From Eurosta solidaginis (taxonomy: Eukaryota; Arthropoda; Insecta; Diptera; Tephritidae), in contig NC_090319.1 of assembly GCF_040869045.1 (NCBI RefSeq), forward strand, positions 386,709,601 through 386,773,600: DNA of 64,000 nt. The letters are read 5' to 3'. Each line of letters starts with the position of its first letter. Position 1 is the stretch's first letter. The notes below the pieces were generated by a model that searched no databases, was not told the DNA's origin, and saw only the letters and a list, made by a program, of their open reading frames with translations. The translations under genes and the position numbers were made by a program. Positions 31,846-40,735 of the stretch are shown piece after piece.

Positions 31846-31885
31846 TCTCTTCTGAGGTTATCGCGCCTCACATTTATTTATAATT
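31846..31885 (+). repeat. 3' tail fragment of the tRNA SINE
   Basis: TCTCTTCTGAGGTTATCGCG, then CCTCACATTTATTTATAA, matches the 3' end of the SINE at 8819-9165. Confidence 0.6.
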
Positions 31886-32543
31886 TTTTTATTTTGTGAT
31901 TTGTTTCTATTTTAGCCGTGGGGCGATGTCGGCAAACGTGGCAGGGGTTGCTGCAGTGAATTTTTTCTTTAAAGTATAAAAGAAGAAAAAACTATAAATT
32001 TACATAGTACATTACAAAATACAAGAACCACAACACAATGTGTAGTTGCCTTTTGCTCCTGTTAGAAGTATAATGTTAAATATCAGCCTTGGGACAATAG
32101 TTATTTAGTTCAAAACGCTTCTTTTAGTACCTCTCCGGACATCTGGACATCTTAACTTATGACCGCTTTGTAAGCATCAGTACTCTAGTTTGGTTTTAAG
32201 TGCAATATGTCATAAAATTTTACTCTTTTAGTTAAATTTTATGGAGCGATTCGGGAAAAAATTTGAAAATAACAGGCACCCTATTATGTGTACATATTCG
32301 TTGAATGCTACCTACTCTCACAGTATTGATCCTGATCGTTCCAATGAGATTTGATCGAGATTCAGTGCTCTACCTACTTATGTAAATCCGGGAAATATTG
32401 TGTTGGGTAATTTTCTTTACATTTTTAATATGTCTGGCAGGGTTACGCACAGGGTTGCAAAGATTCAATACCAGATGGCGCGCTGCAGTTATATCTACAC
32501 TTGACTTCCGCTTGTTAAATTTGTTTGCTTCTAGCAAAGACCA
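31886..32543. other. Intergenic, nothing recognised
   Basis: AT-rich sequence with no ORF of recognisable family, lying between the SINE tail and the Mutator-like element. Confidence 0.4.
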
Positions 32544-33430
32544 TAGTACAGGTCTACAAGTAGGATATATAACAGCACGCACATACACAGTCATGCTCAC
32601 CTGATAAAATGCTTGTTCTTGTTCTTTTTTTTTGTGGATGCTATTTGGCACTGTTGTACTTCTTAGGTCCAAGAAAAGTGTAGTAGCTGCTAACGAAAAC
32701 TGCCTAAAATTTTTATCGTACAATTACAAAGAAATGCCCTTATTTACTTTCAAATGAGCACTGAATTACATCCCTCTTTAAAATCCATATGTTTTGGACA
32801 ATTTTAATTAACAAATTGTGATACTTTATTACCGGGGACGATTGCTAAAACACGACCAAAACCGTCGGGGGAGGTATTAATAGACGCGTTTTTGCCTAGC
32901 TTCCAATAATTCGAATACTTTTTCGCCTTTGGACTATTGATAACAGAACAAGACGCGTCTTTTCATTTCTCTTTCCACATTTTTGGACGGGTTATTGCAG
33001 TCAACCTCGGTTTCAAACTGTTTTTCGCGGAAAAATTTTTGAACGAGTAGAAAAACTTAGCACCCGTGTTTGTATTCTTAATACTGGAATAACTACGCGT
33101 CCTTAGCTATCCCAATTCAAGACTTTTGTAAAATTTTCTGTAGGACCCATATAGGTGCACTACATTTTCATACTAAATTCGTTCAAAAAATTTACCATAA
33201 CAGCAACCCATATCTGATATTCCGCTCCTTTTTTTGTTTCCCTGCGTCGCTTCCAACGACAGCAACCCTGGTAATTTTGACATTTCGTTCAGTGTCAAAC
33301 GCATGTTCAACGCAGGTTCCACTGAGTTCCAAAATAGTTTGACACTGACCGAAATGTCAAACTGCAATGTGCTAGAAAAGGAAAGGAATTGCTTCCTTCT
33401 CATACATATCATACTTGTAAACCTGTACTA
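32544..33430. mobile_element. Mutator-like (MULE-type) non-autonomous element, copy 1
   Basis: Ends are ATAGTACAGG and CCTGTACTAT, with inverted similarity continuing into TACAAGTA(G/T)GATAT. Flanks AGCAAAGACC (left) and GGCAAAGAGC (right) give an imperfect 9-10-bp target duplication, the size expected of Mutator/Phantom-type transposons. Length ~887 bp. It is an inverse copy of 55275-56160. The middle (about 32850-33110) holds inverted GACGCGT boxes like the foldback elements at 20.8-23.2 kb. No transposase. Confidence 0.7.
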
Positions 33431-33520
33431 TGGCAAAGAGCATTGTGGACAAAACATTGTGGATTATATTATGATCAGACTTACTCGTTTAACGGCTCAT
33501 TCTTGTTTTATGAGTAAAAC

Positions 33521-33598
33521 AAGTTGAAAACACGTGTTTTCGCCTTGTAAAATCTGTCAATAAAATAAGTTGAAAACACTTGTTTTCGCCGAAATTTA
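33521..33598. repeat. Two 24-bp repeats around AAAACAC(G/T)TGTTTT
   Basis: AAGTTGAAAACACGTGTTTTCGCC and its T variant are ~40 bp apart; the first core is a perfect palindrome. Similar ACACTTGTTTT sequence recurs near 39240 and 39450, so these may be transposase-binding subterminal sites. Confidence 0.5.
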
Positions 33599-33952
33599 GA
33601 TTGAAAACAAGTTGAAACCATTGTCGGCACTAGAACTTATCGTTAATAATCGATAAACCTGTTGTCCCATAACTAATATGTAATTGTGTTTTGAGTGTTA
33701 AACTTGTTTGCGGGTGATAAATTAATTAAACATATTTGAACTACAATGGAGAAAAAACAATATAAAAAAAGAAATCAATGGGGAGAGGGAACTGAAACTG
33801 TTCTTATAGATATATGGTGAACTAAGGTAGGAGAGCTTCGAGGTGTACGAAAAAATAGCCACATTGTGGAGCAAATGGCTATGGAATTGGAACAACTTGG
33901 AGTTGTGTACACTCCAGCTGAAATAAAAAGCAAAATTGTTATGGTAACGCAT

Positions 33953-35507
33953 TTACTATGGAAGCAGTAAGGAAGGCGGTCGGCATGATGTGGTGGTGCA
34001 CAGTGGCTAGTCATTGTCGGCTGGGGCGGGTCCTTGCCAACCTTACTGTTCCTGCGCCATAAACAGAAAAAATGGTCATATCATGCCTATCAAAACGAGC
34101 AGCTGTCGAATTCAAAACAAACTGACAGAAGCGCAGAGACCGACTCAAAACGCTTATAATTCAAACTAAAACAACATCCGGCTGAACCGGATGTCACGGA
34201 CAGACCGTTAACATTCAAAATTGCTGGTAAGTATAAATATGCCAAAGGCTCAAAAGAAATAAAAAGCCATATTTGATGTTCACGCTAACTAGCGAATGCA
34301 AAACTACTGATACCAGAAAAGAATTTAAATTTAAGTTCCTTTCTTCTCTTTCCCTAGTTTTGCTTATTAATTAAAAATTTCCTCCTTATTTCAATTCATT
34401 CTCCCCTTCTTTCGTTCTTATCCAGTTAAGTGAGGGTAGTTTTAATTAAAATTATCTCTACCCTTGGCTTGTTTAACATAGTCAGACCTGCCTTATTTTA
34501 AACTATTTTAAACTTAAGTTTCTAGTTATTTTCCCTCCTTTCAGTTTAAATTTATTAACTTAAATAATTTTGCTTTTCTCATTTCCGACCTATCTGCAAC
34601 TTTAGTTTCCTACTTCCTAATTTACGATTATCTAATTAGATTGTGTTCAATTAAGTTAAGTATACTTTTCTCATATCAGCAGGTTTCCAAGCTGATTAAA
34701 ATTTTCATTTGCATGTGCTACAATAAACTGCATTCGAACATTTTCCAAAATGTGTTGAAATTCTTTTAAACATTTCTAAAATTAGTTGAAATTCTTTTAA
34801 ACATTTCCAAAATTAGTTGAAATTCTTTCAAATCTTTCCGAAATGGGAATTCGGAACAAAATTCATATTTGAAAGCTTTAGAAATGTGAAAATGTACTAA
34901 TATTTAGCATATTTACTAACTTTTTTTCTTTTCGGCAAATTTAACAACAATATTTAGCAGTAAGAAAACGCAAAACAAATGTATGTAAATAAATAAATCA
35001 ACTGGAACTGTGCTCTAGTAGAGTTAAGACTGTAGCATCCTAAATGCGTTAACGCGGCGCCCCTATGTATATTCGGCCCTTTTATTTGTATTTTTATTTT
35101 TCAGCCTTTTTTTTTTCCGAGTTTGATTTTAACAGTTAGTAACCGGTCATCTCCGGTTCGGTAATTTTTTTTTGCGTCAATTTCTTTTTGCGGTTAATTT
35201 TTATTTGAATTTTTAAATTTTGAATGTCAACGGTCTGTCCGTGACATTCGGTTCGGCCGGATGTAGTTTTATTTTGAATTTATAAGCGTTTTGAGTCGGT
35301 CTCTGCGCTTCTGTCGGTTTTATTTGAATTTGACAGCTGCTGAGTTTGAAAGGCATGATAGGAACATTTCTCTGTTTATGGCGCAGGAACAGTAAGGTTG
35401 GCAAGGACCCGCCCCAGCCGACAATGACTAGCCACTGTGCACCAACACATCATGCCGACCGCCTTCCTTACTGCTTCCACGGTAGATGCGATACCATAAC
35501 AAAATGC
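33953..35507. mobile_element. Long terminal inverted repeat element (~1.55 kb)
   Basis: Ends read TGTTATGGTA...CGCAT and its inverse ATGCG...TACCATAACA. The inverted repeats extend ~280 bp on each side (33953-34235 and 35215-35507), sharing GAAGCAGTAAGGAAGGCGG, CTGGGGCGGGTCCTTGCC and GACCGACTCAAAACGC. Flanks suggest a 4-5-bp AAAT-type target duplication in the Myb/SANT exon. The centre is AT-rich with no ORF. Foldback-like; superfamily not assigned. Confidence 0.75.
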
Positions 35508-35719
35508 ATAACCTGACGTCCAGATACAGGTGAGTTGGTAGTCTTAATACTTGGCAAGATTTTTTTATAATTTTATTTATTAACAAAGGAAGGAGAAGGC
35601 ACAAATTGGACCATCTGGTGGCGCACCTTCAAGTTGGCCACTGTATGCACAAATGCACCAGATTTTGGCACCTTTCAAAAGTTATAATCCTGAAGGGCTT
35701 GTTCAGGACAGCATTTATG

Positions 35720-36451
35720 GTGAGATATTTTATATTTATTAAGTGAATTTTAGTACAAGTTTACTCAAGTTATCGTGTTTACTCAAGTTATCGTGAACAC
35801 GGACAGACGGACGGACGGAGACAGGGCTCAAATGATTTCTATTTGGACGTTGATAATTTTGATATTTAGCTTGGGGCTTCCCAAGACAGCTGGTTCCATT
35901 CACCGGAGCCACTCGGGATTTTTTTCCCGACCAAAGGCTGTCATTTCAGTGTAACCCCATTTCATTTATTACGTCCCTCCAATAACGCCCCGCAGATCAC
36001 GCTTAAGAGTACTAAATAATAAAATTAATGATTTATACAATTTAACCCCTAATTAAATTTTAAAATAAATTATAATTTTATTTCTTTAATTTATAATATC
36101 AAGAAGAATTTCCGAGCTCTAGGCCACACATCTATATTAGTAATAAAAATGCAATTGATTATACCATATATGTTGTATTTATTTGAAAGGCCGAAAATAA
36201 AAATAAAAACAACATCATTTAATTTATAATTTAACTATAAAATTAATTACTAATTATTTAATATTAATTAAATTTGTATAATTAATTATTTATTTAAATT
36301 TAATTCTTTAATAAATTATTAAAAAATAATTTATAATTAAATTATATAATTAATTTTATAAAATAACTTTAATGTTATGTGAATAATTTTTTGCTTATTT
36401 TATGTTTAACAACAAAAACCAAATTATAAGAAGCCAAAACGGGTTAAATTG
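35720..36451. other. Intron of the Harbinger gene, with unidentified repeat
   Basis: Contains a GACAGACGGACGGACGGAGA stretch and AGCCACTCGGGATT, then AT-rich DNA at 36000-36400. Some of this is likely an extra insertion, but no termini were found. Confidence 0.35.
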
Positions 36452-37042
36452 CAGGCATGCTTAACCAACGAAACGATATCATTTCGTTACGATAATCAAC
36501 GTTAATAAACGAAACGAAGTCATTTCGTTTCGTTTATTAACGTTAAGATCGTCAAATTAACGAAATGATTTCGTTTCGTTTTCTGCCATATCCAAACGAA
36601 ATCAAATCGTTTATGTTGATTATTAATTTCAAACTATGCTGGCAAAGCTGACTGATGGCGGAGTCATTAAAGGTGAAAGCATTAGCCAAGCTGATTGCAA
36701 CTTTTCTCATGAATTTTGACAGTACAAACATTTCTCAGAGTATTTTTGACATTACCACCAACGAATTACACAAACAAATTACATAGAGTTTGTGTGTGTA
36801 TGTGCGCTCGTTGTTGCCACCTTACGGCTTCACCATGGCTATAGCATTGCCAGCACAATTCAAACATAAAGTATCACGTTTTTGTTAACGTTTTTAACGT
36901 TAACGAAAGCTTTTCGTTTCGGTTAAAAACGAGATACAATTTATCTTGATAATTTCTTTATCGATAATATTTCGAAGTGTTTCAACGGAAACGGTGGAAA
37001 TTTTTTGATAAACGATTAGCTTAACGTTAAGGTGCATCCCTG
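36452..37042. mobile_element. hAT MITE with perfect 8-bp target duplication
   Basis: 591 bp. Left end CAGGCATGC, right end GCATCCCTG (inverse CAGGGATGC), a typical hAT terminus. It is flanked by TTAAATTG on both sides (36444-36451, 37043-37050), a perfect 8-bp duplication. The interior is full of AACGAAACGA and inverse TCGTTTCGTT motifs, likely subterminal binding sites. Inserted in an intron of the Harbinger gene. Confidence 0.9.
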
Positions 37043-37719
37043 TTAAATTGTCCATTGCCTTATTTTGTTATTTTATTGAATTCTAAAAGTTTTTTAATTG
37101 CAGAAAATGTCGAAACCTTGAATTTCACTCTTGAGTCGCCAGAAACAAGCACCTACGAGTCAGCAACGCCTTTTAAGGATTGTGAATCTCCCACGCCTTC
37201 CACGTCAACGGCTGCTCGTTCAGCTAAAAAAAAAATTATCAATTAAAATTTTTGGAAAAATTGATAAAATTGAAAAAGAGATGGAAAAATGTAGTAAAGA
37301 TTTGAGGGAAAGCGATAAAAAATTCGAAGAAAGAACTAAAGCAATTTTAGAAAATGAAGAAAGAAAAACAAAGTATGTCCAAAATAACAAGGAATTAACT
37401 CAGGAATTAATTGAATTTTTAGACAAATAATTCTAAAGATAAAATAATTTCTTTTTAATGTAAATAATTAATTTGTGTTGGGAATTTTTTTTAGCGAAAT
37501 AAATTTTTTTGTTTTTAGTTACTGAGTACTATTATTATTAATTAGGGCCACCCTAATTTTTAGTTATTAAATATTTAATTTTGAATATGCATTTAATTTT
37601 TTGTGAAATGAGTTAATTATGTTTTAGTTTTTAAGTAATATTACTTTTACTTTTATGCGAAAAATAAGGCTGGAATAAACAAAGTACCTTTTCTTGAACA
37701 AGAGTATTTCAAAGTTTTT

Positions 37720-39060
37720 TTACTTACTGAAAAGGGTAGCTAAACCTTTTCGAATTATTTCTGCATTATTTTCACGGTCGTTTGCCGATATTTCTTGATG
37801 TGGATATTGACGATTTCTTTCTACAATTTGCAAAGCGGAAATCCATTTATCGTTAATACTGTCGTTCCTTTCGTTTAAAAAGTTATGTAGGACAAAACAT
37901 GCCTTTATAATAATGTTGGCATTTTGTATTTGATTGTCTATGCCCTTACCAATTCGTCGAAAACGCGCCTTCACGTGACCAAAGGCATTTTCAACAACTC
38001 TTCGCACTTTGGAAAGAGAATAGTTAAAATTTTTTTCGTCTTCATTTTGAGACACTTGGAATGCATATGGTTTCATCAACATTTTGCTAAAACGAAAAGC
38101 TGAGTCTCCTATAATGAAAATCGGCACATCAACACCGGAAACCGGTGTGCGCATTTCATCCAGGTAAGGACATTTTTCCAACTGTGTTTTCAATGTTGAG
38201 GACTCGAAGATTTGGGAATCATTGCACCGTCCTTGACTGCCAACATTAATATAAATGAACCGGTATCTGAAACAAAAAATTGTATATCTTCCTTTATAAA
38301 CAACATAATAATAAAGGACCACACCTTGCATCGACCAAAGCAAGTAGGATAGTCGAATACCATCCCTTGTAATTATAATAATCAGTTGCATCTTCACTAC
38401 GTGGATGAACCTCAATGTGACAACCATCTGAAATTTTTAAAAACAAGAACGTTGACATACATAGCTATGGTAACCCAAATTTAACACACCTATTGCTCCC
38501 ATGCACTGAGGAAATCCTATAGCTTCGAATCCTTGTACTAGTTCTGATACTTTTTCCCTCGTTAAGGGAAAACTAGGCATGTACGTAAGACTCAAATGTT
38601 TCCATGTCTGAGTACAAAATTCAAGTACTATTTCACACACAGTGGACTTTCCAACTCCAAACATGTTCCCTATTGTGCGATACTCTGCCGATGATCCCAA
38701 CGCGTAGAGGGCTATGGCTACTCGTTTGTGTAAAGAGATGGCTTTTCTTAGTGGGGTATCTTTCTTTTCCAACACTCTTAAATTCTCGCAAAGTTCTATA
38801 AATACACTTCTTTTCATGCGAAAATTCAACTTCCCAGAAGGATTGCGATCGAGCCTTTGAAAAGAAAAGTGTTAATGCTTTTGCAAACCCCCACTAGCAT
38901 GCTTACTCTTGTCCAATATGACTTTGATTGCCAGGAAAGGTTTTGTGAGGCCACCAATAACATTAGATATTGTTTTTTCAGCAACTGCATCTTTTTGATA
39001 TTCATTGCACGCAAACACAAAGGATTTGATTGTGCTTTCATGGTTAATATCTTCATCACT
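37720..39060 (-). pseudogene. Harbinger DDE nuclease (multi-exon)
   Basis: Minus-strand exons: ~39060-38930 (acidic start, GGLTKPFLAIK); 38829-38494 (KRSVFIELCENLRVLE, IGNMFGVGKSTVCEIV); 38422-38322 (DGCHIEVHP, first Asp; TDYYNYKGWYS); 38271-37720 (GRCNDSQIF, IIGDSAF with second Asp, RRVVENAFGHVKARFRR with the Glu). GT-AG introns at 38493-38423 and 38321-38272 join the last three in frame. Joining exon 1 needs an imperfect donor (AAGAGTAAGC), so one base may be lost. The DDE residues are all present. HARBI1-like; probably recently functional or nearly so. Introns inferred by eye. Confidence 0.75.
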
Positions 39061-39462
39061 TTTTTCTCTTTATCACTTATCTCAAATTAGAATAAAATTC
39101 ACAAACACACAATATTATCAAATTTAATGAAATCGCTTACAATAATATCAAATTCCTCATGGTTGCATTGGAGCTGTCAAAATAAAATAAGAACCGAAGG
39201 TGTGAACGTACTTGTTTTATGTGAGGTGTTTTCTGCTAAAACACTTGTTTTAGAGTGTAATCTGAACATGATTTTAAACAAGTATGAAAACTTCTGCATA
39301 GACGTCAAAATAACAAATATAATGGATTACTGGATTTATAATTGACTATCGCTGTCTCATTCTGTATCTCCTTCTATCACCCGCTGATGATAGCCGGCCC
39401 TATGCGCCGCCATATTGAACACTCTGTCAGGCAGTTGACGGAAAAGATATCACACTTGTTTT
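39061..39462. other. Harbinger right flank, no gene
   Basis: AT-rich upstream region of the nuclease with TTGTTTTA repeats near 39200-39290, then sequence of unknown origin up to the next MITE. Confidence 0.4.
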
Positions 39463-39647
39463 AGGGCGAATTAATGGTGACGTATAACCATAAAGCCATA
39501 ACCAGATAAAACAGCTGATCACACCAACATTATGGAAATCAATGTAATCGAGTTAGCGCTATGGTATGGCACCATTAATCGATCAGCTGTTGGGATAGCA
39601 CCACCTCTACTGAATTCGCCTTGGTTATAAGTCACCATTAATTCGCC
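39463..39647. mobile_element. Palindromic MITE (GGCGAATTAATGGTGAC ends)
   Basis: Left AGGGCGAATTAATGGTGAC and right GTCACCATTAATTCGCCTT are inverted repeats continuing into TATAACCA/TGGTTATA. The interior ATCAGCTGTT and ACCATTAATCGATC recall the dimeric MITE at 30444-30871. Confidence 0.75.
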
Positions 39648-39827
39648 TTTTATCCACAATAGCCATCATCCCGTCGCAAAGATCCTGAGCCAGATAAATA
39701 ATTTTGCATGTAAATGCAACAACCAGATAAATCCAGATAGAAGTCTGGTTCAATTTGTGAGCCTGATAATTTGTTAGTTTCTTATCTTTTTAGTTTGGCA
39801 ACGCTGCCTTTAATAAACCTATTTCTG

Positions 39828-40018
39828 GGCATTAAGTGGTTGTGCAGCGCGATTTATAGCATCCTCAAACCAATTGTCTACCTCTCATGCACGTGTGGCG
39901 AATTGTGTTACAAATACAAATTTATACGTGCACATCTTTATCAGATGCAGGTTGGACGTGGTCACATCAAATCAGACCAACGTTCGGCAAAGGACCATCA
40001 CCATGTCCATTGTTTACT
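39828..40018 (+). mobile_element. Diverged SINE fragment
   Basis: GCAGCGCGATTTATAGC, CCAATTGTCTACCTC and GGCAAAGGACCATCAC match the body of the SINE at 21035-21352, with an internal deletion and no tail. Confidence 0.6.
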
Positions 40019-40067
40019 ACACCCAGAGAAAAAAGCATAAAATTCTAAATATTTTCACTTACGGCCC

Positions 40068-40245
40068 GATTCTGAGCGTTACCGGTAAAATAGTACCCAG
40101 AACATTATGTAACCGAAAATCGTTATCAGTTCTTTTATTCGCGATTCTGGCCAAAGTGGTAATGCTGTCATCACCGAAAAACTCACTAATATCTGTGGTG
40201 AAATTTAAAAGTGGGTTTTCTTCGCTTTACCCATGGCGGAACGTT
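40068..40245 (+). repeat. MITE half (CCCGATTCTGAGCG family)
   Basis: Direct repeat of 53228-53400 (CCCGATTCTGAGCGTTACCGG, CCCAGAACATTATGTAACCG, GCTGTCATCACCG). The other half of the family is at 44217-45176 and 54673-55051. Confidence 0.7.
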
Positions 40246-40273
40246 ACAAAGTGGCAGCATGCGACAGCTGAAT

Positions 40274-40430
40274 ATAGCCCTGCAAAAATTGTTGGATTAC
40301 GTGTTCCATTTTCTTCATGTTGGAGTACTCTAACAATACTCCTTTGCAATGCGTTTGCGGACCACCATCAGCCGATCATAGATCGTTTTTTAACGACAGT
40401 GATCACGACACGATGACGATCGAACAGAGT
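40274..40430 (+). repeat. Fragment of the CCCTGCAAAAAT MITE
   Basis: CCCTGCAAAAATTGTTGGAT and GTTGGAGTACT resemble the left end of 18607-18960; CAGCCGATCATAGATCG resembles the inverse of its interior. Strongly diverged. Confidence 0.5.
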
Positions 40431-40550
40431 TGCTAAAAGAAAATATTGCATGCAAATAACTAATAATAAAATTTTACTTTGGCAACTCTGATAAAATGCA
40501 ACAGCGCTCTGGTTTTATGTATACATACTATAGTATGTATAGAGAAATAT

Positions 40551-40597
<47 letters not shown>

Positions 40598-40599
40598 TA
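40551..40599. repeat. (TTTA)n microsatellite, LINE tail
   Basis: About twelve TTTA units directly at the 3' side of the minus-strand CR1 element; they are probably its (TAAA)n tail. Confidence 0.85.
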
Positions 40600-40735
40600 G
40601 TCATACATGACGAGAGTGCACTTACAGACTAATTACAAAACTTTAGATTTTTTTTTGTTTTTTTTTTTGTGCTTAGTATAAATAATAAATGTTAAGTGAT
40701 CAATATAAATATTACACGATTATACAATTACAATA

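Larger units (their letters stand above)
33746..37430 (+). pseudogene. Harbinger Myb/SANT-like protein, interrupted
   Basis: Pieces in order: 33746-33952 (MEKKQYKKRNQWGEGT, LRGVRKNSHIVEQMA, a trihelix/Myb-like domain) with an in-frame TGA after DIW; after the long-TIR insertion, 35508-35539 finishes the domain (MHNLTSRYR) up to a GTGAGT donor; exon 35589-35719 (KAQIGPSGGAPSSWPLYAQM, then a GTGAGA donor); last exon ~37105-37430 with a Ser/Thr-rich part and coiled coil (IEKEMEKCSKDLRES, ELTQELIEFLDK). A frame slip lies in the A9 run near 37228. Excision of the 33953-35507 element with one short duplication restores the domain. Pairs with the nuclease gene opposite. Confidence 0.7.
33480..39340. 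mobile_element. Composite two-gene Harbinger element with nested insertions
   Basis: Two convergent genes typical of PIF/Harbinger: a Myb/SANT-like protein on the plus strand (33746-37430, interrupted) and a DDE nuclease on the minus strand (37720-39060). Subterminal AAAACACTTGTTTT-type repeats occur near both sides (33521-33598, 39215-39290), supporting these approximate limits. Exact TIRs were not found. Two later insertions lie inside: 33953-35507 and 36452-37042. Confidence 0.65.

Noticed and set aside
32546..33428. Tc1/mariner TA duplication for the GTACAGG element
   Set aside because: TA is present beside copy 1 only; copy 2 is flanked differently, and both copies fit 9-10-bp duplications better.
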